From NCBI GenBank assembly GCA_040220415.1, contig JAVJUV010000083.1:24655-88654 (forward strand): DNA of 64,000 nt, written 5' to 3'. The stretch comes from JAVJUV01 sp040220415. Lineage in GTDB: Bacteria; Pseudomonadota; Alphaproteobacteria; Rhodobacterales; Rhodobacteraceae. This document shows, in pieces, positions 7,817 to 15,696 of this stretch; position 1 is the first letter of the stretch, and the number at the start of each line of letters is the position of its first letter. The notes beneath the pieces are model-generated. The model was not told where the DNA came from, did no database searches, and worked only from the letters and a program-made list of their open reading frames with translations. The translations under genes were made by a program, and so were the position numbers.

Positions 7817-8980
7817 CTACAGCAGCCGTCGCGCGGCCCATCCGATCAACTCGAAACCACGCGCGCGCCAGCCGCGGGAAAGCCAGGTCCGAAGAGTGAC
7901 TTCGCGGGCATCCAAAATATCTTGCAGATACTGCGCCTGTAACTGCCCTGCCAGGACGCGGTTACGCGCGAACAGGACCAACTCCTGATTGATGAACAGG
8001 CTTCGGTAGTCGAGGTTTGCTGACCCGACGATCGACCAGCCGGCATCGACGACCGAAGTCTTGGCATGCAGTTGACGGGGTAGATACTCGTAGACCCTCA
8101 CGCCCGCCGAGAGAAGCTGCGCATATGCCGCCCGCGTCGCCCAGCCAGCGACCAAGGGATCGCTCCTGCGAGGCACCAGCAGACGGACGTCCACGCCGCG
8201 ACGCGCGGCGTCCTGAAGCGCCCGGTCGACCACGGTGCCCGGGCTGAAATAGGGCGACGTCAGATAGACGCAGGTCTGTGCCATCCCGATCAGTCCCGCG
8301 TGCAGACAGGCAAGCCTCTTCTGACACTTGCGCGAATAGCTCGGCACCAGGAGCCCTTCGATCCCGCCGGCCTCTTCGGGAATGGCGTTTGCCGGAAGCG
8401 GGCGGGCGTCCCGCCAGAGCCGGTCGAAGTGACTTGCGGCAAGCGTCGCCAACGGCCCCTGGACGCGCGCATGGGTATCGCGCTGGCGGCTTGCACCGTG
8501 AAGCCGACGCGAGTTCAACCGGCGGATATTGAAACCGCCCAGGAACGCTTCCCGGCCATCCACGACGAGAAGCTTGCGGTGGTTGCGCTGGAAATATCGC
8601 AGAGGGTGTCGGAGATCAATGGGACGAAACCAGCGAAACCGCACGCCGCTTCGTTCCAGTTCCCGCCGAAACTTGTCGAAATTCCGCTGGCCGGCACCGA
8701 AGGCGTCGAGGTGCAACCGAACATCAAGCCCGGTTCGCGCCTTGTCTGCGAGCGCGGCGACAAAACGCGCCCCAATTTCGTCTGCCGCAAAGATGTAGGA
8801 TTCCATCCAGATCGCTTCGGTCGCGCCCTCGATCGCCGCGATCATCGCATCGAAGAGAGCATCTCCCTCGACAAACAGCTGGAAAGCGCCCGACCCTTCG
8901 CCCAGATTTGGCACACAGATCGCTGCCCGCGCCTGCGGCAACGTCAGGGAGTTTTCACGAGGTACGCGCGGGTTGCTCAT
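7817..8980 (-). CDS. Phospholipase D-type cardiolipin synthase (ClsB-like)
   Basis: This 387-residue protein has two HKD catalytic motifs: HRKLLVVDGREAFLGGFN (about 134-151) and HAKTSVVDAGWSIVGSANLDYRS (about 306-328). The two copies of H-x-K-x4-D form the active site typical of phospholipase D-superfamily cardiolipin synthases. There is no N-terminal transmembrane pair, so it resembles ClsB more than ClsA. It would join phosphatidylglycerol with another phospholipid at the membrane. The C-terminus is amphipathic and Arg-rich (SRGWRARGFELIGWAARRLL), possibly a membrane anchor. The gap to the upstream FAD gene is 95 nt, so it may be the last gene of the DUF3141-FabI-Rieske transcription unit. 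Confidence 0.87.
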   Translation of the reverse strand: MSNPRVPRENSLTLPQARAAICVPNLGEGSGAFQLFVEGDALFDAMIAAIEGATEAIWMESYIFAADEIGARFVAALADKARTGLDVRLHLDAFGAGQRNFDKFRRELERSGVRFRWFRPIDLRHPLRYFQRNHRKLLVVDGREAFLGGFNIRRLNSRRLHGASRQRDTHARVQGPLATLAASHFDRLWRDARPLPANAIPEEAGGIEGLLVPSYSRKCQKRLACLHAGLIGMAQTCVYLTSPYFSPGTVVDRALQDAARRGVDVRLLVPRRSDPLVAGWATRAAYAQLLSAGVRVYEYLPRQLHAKTSVVDAGWSIVGSANLDYRSLFINQELVLFARNRVLAGQLQAQYLQDILDAREVTLRTWLSRGWRARGFELIGWAARRLL

Positions 8981-9075
8981 AATCGCGACTTACCGCCCCA
9001 CCGGTTCGGTCGCAACATCGGTGTCACGACGTCGGCGCCATGCCTGCAACGCGAATTCGCAAGGACGCACATCCT

Positions 9076-10236
9076 TCAAGTGTTCGCTACTTCATGGGCG
9101 CCGTGCTGGCACCAGACACAATCGCAGTTGTTGTGGCTGCAACTGCGGTCCTGCAAAGGGTTGCGATAGTGAAAACGGGCGAGCGGCAGCAGCAGTCGCT
9201 TGGGCAATGAAAGCCGATATGCCTCGCCCAAGGCAATGCCAATGTCGGTCGTTTCCAGCTTACCGATCAGGTAGTCGATCCCGCGGGGGCCCGTCCGGTT
9301 GAACAGGTACCGATTGACGACACCACCGCGCAGGCCAGGTTGCAACGCCTCTCGCCAGGCTTTGGTGTAGTCGGCGCCACTGATCAGGCTCTGGGCCGCC
9401 AGCCGCCCGGATCGCATCGCATAGCGCAGCCCAAATCCTGCCAACGCGTCCTGAAAACCCGCATGCTCGCCGATCACCGGGTTTCCGCCCTGCATCGCCG
9501 TGCGCGGCAACCGGACATTCCCGAACCCGCCGAAACCTCTGGGCTTTTTCATTTCCAGGCCTGCGTGACGCTTGAAGTATTCCACGGTTGCCGCGAGATA
9601 TTTCGCCTGATCGCGAAAGCCCGAAAACATGCAACTGGCGACCGTGCCACGCCCCTGGTGCACGAGCAGGTAGACATAGCCTTTCGGGGCAAGCTCTGTC
9701 CCGAACGCCAGCCACGCGCCATCGGCCATGGTCGTGTCAAAGACGTATCCCACGGCGATGATATCGGCCCGCCTTGGTCCGCCCGCCAGGATCATGCTGC
9801 TCGTGGTCCTTTTCACGCGATCGTTGAACCGCACCTCGGCCCCGGCCGTGCGGGCCTGATCCAGCAAGGCCCGGTCAAGCGTTCCCGGCGCGGTGCCTCG
9901 GCGCAAAAGATAGAACAGGGGCTTCGATCCATGCACCCGGTGGGCCTTGGCATGGCTGTCGAAGACGATGCCTTCGGTTACACCGCGATGATCGAAATCG
10001 GCGGCAACACCGGCATCGGCCAGTTCGTCCAGAACGTTCTGCGCGGCGCTCCAGTTTTCCAGACCCTGAAAGTCGTCGTGGAACCGATGGCCAACATCTT
10101 GGTGCCATTCTCGCACTACGACACGACGATTGGCCTTTGCCAAGACGATTGCACAGACCAGCCCCGCCGGGCCGGCGCCGACGATTTCAATCGCTTTTTC
10201 TTTAGGGTCGGCGGAACCTGGTGCTAGCACCATCAT
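9076..10236 (-). CDS. FAD-dependent oxidoreductase, geranylgeranyl reductase-like
   Basis: I choose the ATG ending at 10236 (MMVLAPGS), which has an AAGG site 5 nt upstream; this gives 386 residues. The Rossmann motif GAGPAG (G20-G25) binds FAD, and the second half contains the VIGEHAGFQDALAGFGLRYAMRSG block typical of the third FAD-contact motif in the geranylgeranyl reductase/PHBH-like group. The very C-terminus is unusual: RSCSHNNCDCVWCQHG carries four Cys within 14 residues and could hold a metal or Fe-S cluster. The substrate is unknown. It lies 60 nt after the CBS-BON gene and probably belongs to the same transcript. Confidence 0.78.
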   Translation of the reverse strand: MMVLAPGSADPKEKAIEIVGAGPAGLVCAIVLAKANRRVVVREWHQDVGHRFHDDFQGLENWSAAQNVLDELADAGVAADFDHRGVTEGIVFDSHAKAHRVHGSKPLFYLLRRGTAPGTLDRALLDQARTAGAEVRFNDRVKRTTSSMILAGGPRRADIIAVGYVFDTTMADGAWLAFGTELAPKGYVYLLVHQGRGTVASCMFSGFRDQAKYLAATVEYFKRHAGLEMKKPRGFGGFGNVRLPRTAMQGGNPVIGEHAGFQDALAGFGLRYAMRSGRLAAQSLISGADYTKAWREALQPGLRGGVVNRYLFNRTGPRGIDYLIGKLETTDIGIALGEAYRLSLPKRLLLPLARFHYRNPLQDRSCSHNNCDCVWCQHGAHEVANT

Positions 10237-10296
10237 ACCAACCTTGTTCGGTGCGATCGACGCCCTGAAAGGCAAGATTTACGTCCGCACTGTGAG

Positions 10297-10992
10297 TCAG
10301 ATCCCGTAGGCCCAGGCCGGCAGTCGGCCCATGTTGACATCCACCATCCCGACACCGGGCACGTTTTCGACGGCGACGCGAATTGCATTCTCCTCGAAAT
10401 CGCTGTCGGCGACACCCCAGACGGCGACATTCCCGTTTTCCACCGTGTAGTTGATCAGGTTGACCGCTGCACCGGGCACTTCTTTCAGAGCCTCGTCAAT
10501 CTTCGCACGCAGCACGCGGTCGTCGTCCGACGGCCCAGGCAGCGCCTTGTCCTGAAGCGCCGACAGCGCATGAAGCAGGTTCGCCCGGCTGACAATGCCG
10601 ACCACTTTATCGGATCGCACCACCGGGACTCGCTTGATCCGGTGCTTTTCCAGAAGACGCGCGATCGCGGCGACATTGGTATCTTCTTCGACCGAAACGA
10701 TATCGCGGGTCATCACGTCCTCGACACGATGGCTTTTGAGCTTGATGAAATCCTGGGCGGATCTGCTTGCCCCGTCCAGCAGCTCAAGCCACCACGATCG
10801 GCGCGGGCCGTCGGACTCGCGGACACGCCGCATGAGATCGCCTTCGCTGACCAGACCCTTGAGGTTGCCGTCCGCGTCAACGACGGGCAGAGCGCTTACG
10901 TGGTGGTCGAGCATCAGGCGCACTGCGTCGTCGATTTTTCCGTCCAGCGGGACCGAGATCACGGATGTCGTCATGATATCCTTGGCTTGCAT
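10297..10992 (-). CDS. Tandem CBS and BON domain protein
   Basis: The 231-residue protein begins with a CBS pair (about 1-60 MQAKDIMTTSVISVPLDGKI... and about 90-145 VEDVMTRDIVSVEEDTN...), a module that usually binds adenine nucleotides. It ends with a BON domain (about 155-225, LRAKIDEALKEVPG...NVAVWGVADSDFEENAI...VPGVGMVDVNM), which often binds phospholipids. No transmembrane segment is seen. CBS-BON proteins are common in bacterial stress islands and may sense energy charge. A good ribosome site (AAGGAGA) precedes the start. It follows the Rieske gene by 39 nt, so it is likely co-transcribed with it. Confidence 0.88.
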   Translation of the reverse strand: MQAKDIMTTSVISVPLDGKIDDAVRLMLDHHVSALPVVDADGNLKGLVSEGDLMRRVRESDGPRRSWWLELLDGASRSAQDFIKLKSHRVEDVMTRDIVSVEEDTNVAAIARLLEKHRIKRVPVVRSDKVVGIVSRANLLHALSALQDKALPGPSDDDRVLRAKIDEALKEVPGAAVNLINYTVENGNVAVWGVADSDFEENAIRVAVENVPGVGMVDVNMGRLPAWAYGI

Positions 10993-11031
10993 GTCGTAGT
11001 CTCCTTCTTGAACTATGGCGCGATCCGCTGA

Positions 11032-11634
11032 TCAGGTGCCTATGACGAGTTGCATGTCGTTGCCAAAAACGTAGGGCGGTATGTCGAGGTTGCGAGGCGC
11101 CGGCCCCTTCCGGATCCGCCCCGAAGTGTCGTAATGCGATCCGTGGCACGGGCAGAACCAGCCGCCGAACTCGCCCACCGCCGAACCATCCTGACCCAAG
11201 GGAATGCAGCCGAGATGGGTGCAGACACCGATGACGATCAGCCATTCACCAGCCGCATCCGCCGTGCGGTTTTCGTCGCGTGCGGGCATTTCGCCGGTCT
11301 GGTTCGGATTCTCGCGCGAAGTGTCGACAGGATCGACAAGGTCGTCGAGTTCGACAGCGCGGGCAGCCTCGATTGCTGCCGGAGACCGGCGCCAGACAAA
11401 GACCGGGCGGCCCCGCCACTTCACCGTAATGCGTTGGCCCGGTTCGAGGCCGGAAAGATCGACCCTGACAGTACCGGAAGCGGTCACGTCGGCTGAGGGA
11501 TTCATCGAGTCGATCAGCGGCCATACCGCGGCACCGACGGCAACGGCGCCGGTCGAGGCTGTTGCATAGTACAGGAAGTCACGCCGCTCTGATGCGGGCG
11601 GCAGATCCGGCTTGTCACTGGGCTGGCTCATCAT
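11032..11634 (-). CDS. petA: Rieske iron-sulfur protein (ubiquinol-cytochrome c reductase type)
   Basis: About 200 residues. The N-terminus has a twin-arginine-like ERRDFLYYATAS sequence and one membrane anchor (about 25-45). The cluster-binding motifs are CTHLGC and CPCHGSHYD, giving 2 Cys and 2 His ligands plus the disulfide cysteines. KGPAPRNLDIPPY follows, as in bc1 complexes. Start candidates are two adjacent ATGs (11634 and 11631) after GGAGG; the second has the better spacing. The fabI stop TGA overlaps the start region. No cytochrome b or c1 genes are nearby, so this is an orphan, probably additional, Rieske subunit placed among stress genes. Confidence 0.9.
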   Translation of the reverse strand: MMSQPSDKPDLPPASERRDFLYYATASTGAVAVGAAVWPLIDSMNPSADVTASGTVRVDLSGLEPGQRITVKWRGRPVFVWRRSPAAIEAARAVELDDLVDPVDTSRENPNQTGEMPARDENRTADAAGEWLIVIGVCTHLGCIPLGQDGSAVGEFGGWFCPCHGSHYDTSGRIRKGPAPRNLDIPPYVFGNDMQLVIGT

Positions 11635-12473
11635 CAATCCTCCGATCTGGTGTTCATCTCGGCTGCAAAGACCGGGCTTTCGATATGAACACCCGCATCG
11701 ACATGCAGCACCTCTCCCGTGATGCCGCTGGTATAGTCGCTGGCGAAAAGCAAAGCGGCTCGACCCACCTCGTCAGCCTCGATATTGCGCCGCAGGGGTG
11801 CGGCACGCGCGGTCGCATCCAGAAGCCCGGCAAAGCCGGTCAATCCCGACGCCGCGCGGGTCAGCACCGGCCCCGCCGAAATTGCGTTGACGCGGATGTT
11901 GGTTGGCCCGAGTTCATGCGCCAGATAGCGCACCGTGGCTTCGAGCGCGGCCTTGACCGGCCCCATTACGTTGTAACTCTCCACGACGCGTTCCCCGCCG
12001 AGATAACTCAGCGTGATCAGGCTGCCTCCACCGCTCATCAGTGGTTCGGCCAGATGCGCCATCCGAATAAGAGAATGGACCGACACGTCCATCGCTTGGG
12101 CGAACCCTTCGGCCGAGCAATCGGTCAGCCGACCACGAAGATCGCCGGGCGGCACACTGCCCACGGCATGAAGGATGAAGTCCAGCTTTCCCCAGCGATC
12201 CGCAATGGCGTCGAAGACAGCGTCAAGTTCGTGCGGGACATTCACATTGCAAGGCAGAATAATCGGCGCTTCCAGCCGTGCGGCCAATGGTGCCACATGT
12301 GGTTTGGTTCGCTCATTGACATATGTGATGGCCAACTCCGCACCCGCTTGGCGAAAATGCAGGGCGGCGGGCCAGGCAAGGCTGCGATCGTTCGCGATGC
12401 CGACGACCAGACCCTTTCGGCCGGACAGATCAAGCAGTTCCGCAGGATCGCAGCATTCGTCGAAGTCAGGCAT
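11634..12473 (-). CDS. fabI: Enoyl-ACP reductase, FabI type
   Basis: I place the start at the ATG ending at 12473 (MPDFDECC), giving 279 residues; longer frames upstream are shadows of the His-rich peptide and DUF3141 genes. FabI features are the modified nucleotide-binding GIANDRSLAW, the catalytic Y-x6-K in ESYNVMGPVKAALE, and the C-terminal GITGEVLHVDAGVH. It would catalyse the NADH-dependent last step of fatty acid elongation. The start overlaps the His-rich peptide stop by 8 nt. FabI next to DUF3141 recurs, from memory, in proteobacterial low-oxygen clusters that also contain phosphotransacetylase and acetate kinase. Those two genes are absent here. Confidence 0.9.
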   Translation of the reverse strand: MPDFDECCDPAELLDLSGRKGLVVGIANDRSLAWPAALHFRQAGAELAITYVNERTKPHVAPLAARLEAPIILPCNVNVPHELDAVFDAIADRWGKLDFILHAVGSVPPGDLRGRLTDCSAEGFAQAMDVSVHSLIRMAHLAEPLMSGGGSLITLSYLGGERVVESYNVMGPVKAALEATVRYLAHELGPTNIRVNAISAGPVLTRAASGLTGFAGLLDATARAAPLRRNIEADEVGRAALLFASDYTSGITGEVLHVDAGVHIESPVFAAEMNTRSED

Positions 12474-12645
12474 CTTCGGATGCTGCCTTGGTATCGGAGG
12501 ACGCGGCCTTTTTCTTCTCATGCACACTATGACTCTTGCTTGTCTTGCCATGTTTGTGTCCGCCATGACCGTGCCCGAAAAGGTGCATCGCGGCCATTCC
12601 ACCGAAGAGGAGAACCAAAACCCAGTTCTGAGAAAGCCATTCCAT
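12466..12645 (-). CDS. 59-residue His/Lys-rich membrane peptide
   Basis: This short gene lies between DUF3141 and fabI. It begins at the ATG ending at 12645 with AAGGAGTGA 6 nt upstream; that ribosome site includes the DUF3141 stop. It ends at TGA 12466-12468, overlapping the fabI start by 8 nt. The first 22 residues form a membrane helix (WLSQNWVLVLLFGGMAAMHLF), followed by a HGHGGHKHGK metal-binding-like stretch and a charged Lys/Ser/Ala-rich tail. The MHLF-HGHGGH pattern resembles the end of DUF2933 proteins, a group also seen at the left edge of the window. Tight coupling on both sides supports a real gene. Function unknown. Confidence 0.72.
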   Translation of the reverse strand: MEWLSQNWVLVLLFGGMAAMHLFGHGHGGHKHGKTSKSHSVHEKKKAASSDTKAASEDA

Positions 12646-12651
12646 ATTCGG

Positions 12652-14421
12652 TCACTCCTTGTGTGATACGGCGTCCGGATGGTTCGCCCGTGCAGGTGAG
12701 GTGGTGATGGGTAAAGTGCCGAACATCGCGCCGAAGACATGGGTGATCCACGCATCGCGCCCCTTGCGCCATGCGCCCAGAACCTCGCCGGTGCGCGCCG
12801 ACAGCGCGCGTTCGGTGACAATCGCGGGGTGGCTTTCCGGCAAAGGATCGCGCGTCTCGCGCAGTGTGTCGGCAGCGAATTTGACCAAAGACATCCACGG
12901 GTTCACCCGTTCGGAAAACATCGTCCTGGTCCAGCGCATGGGATGCAGGGCGCGCAGGGCCTCGGCGCTGGCCGGGCTGGTCGCGACCCGCAGCCACGGG
13001 CTCACGAAAGTCGAATAGGCCGCCTCGTTGATCCGCGATATCTGCGCCACCTGTTCCAAGGCCGCATCGTCCGACGCAATGGCCAGATCGTCGACCTCGC
13101 GCGGCTCGAACCGCACCGCGAAATCGCCGCTCTCGCAGTCCGGGTCGCCCGACGGATTGTCGATCACCATCTCGTATAGCCCCGGTGCCAGCGCGTCGAC
13201 CTCGTCCAGGCTTTCCAGGATCGCCCGATGCTGAATCCGAGCGACGGACCCCGAGACAAAGATGCCAAGGTGGCCGACATGGCCGTGCGTCATGTAGACG
13301 ATGCGCTGCCCGGCTGCCTTGAGCGCATCGGTGTCGGGATAGAGCTTGGCGATCCACCCCATTGCCTGTTCGGGCGGGGTGATGTTGTCGCCCTCCGAGG
13401 CAAAGATGATGAGCGGATTGCTGATCCGCTTGAGGTCAACGGTGCAATGCGCGTCCAGTTGCATCTCGCCCTGCTCCAGCCGGTTGCCGATGAACAGGTT
13501 CTGCGTGATGCCGAGGATTTCCTCGCGGCTGAGCGTAAAGTAGCCATTCCACCAGCGTTCGAATTCCAAGAACCGTTCGCGTTCGGTGTCGGCACGGGCA
13601 AAGAGGGTCGCGTATTTGTCCCAGATGGCTTTCTCGGGTTGCAGGTTCTCGAAGTTTTGCGCCAGCCATGCCCCGTCGAAACGACCGTCGCCCAGATCGG
13701 AGATCATATGCGCGGCCCATGCCCCGCCCGATAGCGCTCCCATCATCCGCATCGGGCTGCTTGCCGCCTCGCCCGACCAATAGCTGAGCGGCGAGCCATT
13801 CAGCACCACGGGCCCGGTCAGACCCTCGCAATCCGCCGCCAGCAGCGTGGCCGCCCAACCGGCCTGACAATTGCCGTAAAGCACGGGCGCTTTATCCGGG
13901 TGACGGCGCGCGACCTCTGAGACGAAATCGCGCAGTGCATAGTGAACGTCGGCCAGCGTTTGACCCGGCATGGGCTCTGGAAAGAAGATCACGAAATAGA
14001 CCGGATGGCCCTCGTGCATCGCCATCCCGACCTCGCTGTCGCGCTTGAACCCGCCGATGCCCGGCCCGTGCCCGGCGCGCGGATCAATGATGATCACCGG
14101 CGGCTTCGCCGCGTCAACGCAATCGTCCCAGCAATCGTCTCCGACCCGCGTGATCCTGAGCAGAGCGTAGTTGGCCGGTCGTTCGAAATTGCGCGCGTCG
14201 CGCAGAAGCTCGTAGTCGAAATCCAGCAGCGGCGGCATGCCCTGCCGCTCATGCGCGATCATGTTATCGGCGCGTTCGCGCAGCGTATCGAGGAACAGCA
14301 CCCAGCGTTCGAAGGCGTCTTGAGCATAGGGAACGTGAACGCCTGTCCTCGCGTCATCGGAGGCAGCTGTAGGGGGTTGCTCCCGCGCCATGGTCGCAAG
14401 CCGCAAGCTCTTATTCATCAT
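12652..14421 (-). CDS. DUF3141 alpha/beta-hydrolase-like protein
   Basis: I choose the ATG ending at 14421 (MMNKSLRL), 5 nt after AAGGA, giving 589 residues; it overlaps the upstream small gene by 11 nt. The protein belongs to DUF3141, a family distantly related to polyhydroxyalkanoate synthases. The nucleophile-elbow region reads VLYGNCQAGWAATLLA (about 190-205), with Cys in the position of the PHA synthase catalytic Cys. Asp and His candidates occur in FASEGDNITPPEQ and THGHVGHLGIFVSG. No signal peptide is seen. The family is typical of anaerobic/stress gene clusters with FabI, but no activity has been established to my knowledge. Confidence 0.85.
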   Translation of the reverse strand: MMNKSLRLATMAREQPPTAASDDARTGVHVPYAQDAFERWVLFLDTLRERADNMIAHERQGMPPLLDFDYELLRDARNFERPANYALLRITRVGDDCWDDCVDAAKPPVIIIDPRAGHGPGIGGFKRDSEVGMAMHEGHPVYFVIFFPEPMPGQTLADVHYALRDFVSEVARRHPDKAPVLYGNCQAGWAATLLAADCEGLTGPVVLNGSPLSYWSGEAASSPMRMMGALSGGAWAAHMISDLGDGRFDGAWLAQNFENLQPEKAIWDKYATLFARADTERERFLEFERWWNGYFTLSREEILGITQNLFIGNRLEQGEMQLDAHCTVDLKRISNPLIIFASEGDNITPPEQAMGWIAKLYPDTDALKAAGQRIVYMTHGHVGHLGIFVSGSVARIQHRAILESLDEVDALAPGLYEMVIDNPSGDPDCESGDFAVRFEPREVDDLAIASDDAALEQVAQISRINEAAYSTFVSPWLRVATSPASAEALRALHPMRWTRTMFSERVNPWMSLVKFAADTLRETRDPLPESHPAIVTERALSARTGEVLGAWRKGRDAWITHVFGAMFGTLPITTSPARANHPDAVSHKE

Positions 14422-14743
14422 CGGGTTCCTTCTGATTGGTAGTCTCAATGGAGGATCGTCCAGCGAGCATCACGTGCACGAGATCCTGCGCCAGATCCTT
14501 GCGCAGGCCAGCAAGAAGATAGGCGGCATCACCAAACCCGATGCTCAACGCCCGCGCTGCAAGTTCAGGAGGTTGTTTCATCCCTTCGACACGCTGGAAC
14601 AACGCCCGCGCCATCGGGGCATCTGCGTACGCGGAGGTCTCAGCATATGCGCAGGTCATCCGCGTAAAAAAGACGCGAAGATCGTCATCGGATGATGGCT
14701 GACGGGGGACCCCTGAGTTCCAATCCAACGTAGTCCGCGGCAT
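14411..14743 (-). CDS. Small protein of unknown function, first gene of DUF3141 operon
   Basis: A 110-residue soluble, mostly helical protein with no membrane segment. A good ribosome site (AGGAGA) lies 9 nt before the ATG. The second half (VEGMKQPPELAARALSIGFGDAAYLLAGLRKDLAQDLVHVML) is amphipathic and vaguely phasin-like; I do not recognise the family. It overlaps DUF3141 by 11 nt, so it is translationally coupled. An ECF-type promoter (14792-14816) lies 49 nt upstream. Confidence 0.65.
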   Translation of the reverse strand: MPRTTLDWNSGVPRQPSSDDDLRVFFTRMTCAYAETSAYADAPMARALFQRVEGMKQPPELAARALSIGFGDAAYLLAGLRKDLAQDLVHVMLAGRSSIETTNQKEPDDE

Positions 14744-14791
14744 GGTTTATCATCTCCTGTGGTTGTGCCTTCAGGTACGCTCACAGAAAAA

Positions 14792-14816
14792 GACGCTGGG
14801 TGGTGGAAATCGTTAC
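14792..14816 (-). promoter_or_regulatory. ECF-type promoter, DUF3141-FabI-Rieske operon
   Basis: Minus-strand GTAAC (14812-14816) and CGTC (14792-14795), then TTTTT, are separated by exactly 16 nt. The site has the full TGTAANG and GCGTCT context. It lies in the 92-nt gap between the first ECF gene and the small gene at 14411. The expected leader is about 40 nt. Confidence 0.72.
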
Positions 14817-14835
14817 AGATCCGACTTCGCTGCGA

Positions 14836-15513
14836 TCAGGATACTTGCCCCTCTTCCTCGCAGTCGGTCTCGTGCTCGCCGTTCTCGCAGCCTTCAGGCG
14901 GACAATAACAATCGTCGCGGTCCTCTCGGCAGCATGCGCCGCAATGCTTCGTCAGCGCCTCTCGCAAGGCGGTGCGTGCCCTGTGGAGCCGGACACCAAG
15001 TGCGTTGCGGTTAAGTCCCAGATCGGCTGCCACGCTTTCGCGACCCTCTTCGCCGAAATCGATGCGTCGGATCAATTCCGCATCCGCCGGGCGCAACTCG
15101 GAAATCAGCCCGCCATGGCAGGTGCACAGCCGCGCCATCTGCGTGGGCGCATCGACAATCCATTCCTCTGGTTCGCGCGCCGCCGCTGTGGCCAGTCGGC
15201 TACGCCGGGTCCCTTTGCGATAGTGATCGTTCAAAGTGGCCCGCAGGATTGTGTAGAGCCACGCATCCATTCGTTCCACGTCTCGGAGCTGATCCTTGCG
15301 TGCCAGCACACGGATGCAGAAGTCTTGCAGGACATCCTCTGCATCTGCGCGGTTGCCAAGCCGTTTGACCAGAAATCCCATAAACGCTCCGCGCCCGTCC
15401 AACAGGGCGCGTTCCGGCGAAGCGTCCCGCACCTCCTGCTTGCCACTGTCTTGCGATGCCAAGAAGTCCCTGCCCTTTCCAAGAATTTTGCGAATGTTGC
15501 GATCAGCGCCCAC
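14836..15513 (-). CDS. ECF sigma factor with Cys-rich tail (first copy)
   Basis: The 225-residue protein starts at GTG ending at 15513; a stop codon immediately upstream in frame excludes anything longer. Region 2 is DGRGAFMGFLVKRLGNRADAEDVLQDFCIRVLARKDQLRDV...LNDHYRK (about 40-100), and region 4 is LRPADAELIRRIDFGEEGRESVAADLGLNRNALGVRLHRARTALREAL (about 140-187). The C-terminal tail has HCGACCREDRDDCYCPPEGC followed by a second acidic Cys segment, so it holds at least seven Cys. No anti-sigma gene with a classical zinc anti-sigma motif is adjacent. The start context is weak (no clear ribosome site), which lowers confidence in the exact N-terminus. Paralogues lie at 16824 and 20938. Confidence 0.85.
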   Translation of the reverse strand: MGADRNIRKILGKGRDFLASQDSGKQEVRDASPERALLDGRGAFMGFLVKRLGNRADAEDVLQDFCIRVLARKDQLRDVERMDAWLYTILRATLNDHYRKGTRRSRLATAAAREPEEWIVDAPTQMARLCTCHGGLISELRPADAELIRRIDFGEEGRESVAADLGLNRNALGVRLHRARTALREALTKHCGACCREDRDDCYCPPEGCENGEHETDCEEEGQVS

Positions 15514-15696
15514 TCAGAATAGACCTGATCATTGCCTCTTGAATGTTCAATGCCCAGTCGTTCAAAAGAAAAATCTTCGTCTTCGCGCGTCGCGCCGAAA
15601 GAGCAACAGACACGAGTATTGAAGTGAACAGGCTTTCGACGAAGACAATAGCAAAAACCACCATTAGAAAACAGGCTAACAGGTTGTCCCGTATTA

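Noticed and set aside
10259..10282. GTAAA and CGTC, 15 nt apart, before the FAD oxidoreductase gene
   Set aside because: Wrong spacer, A at the fifth base and CGTCG instead of CGTCT; below the standard set by the other nine sites.
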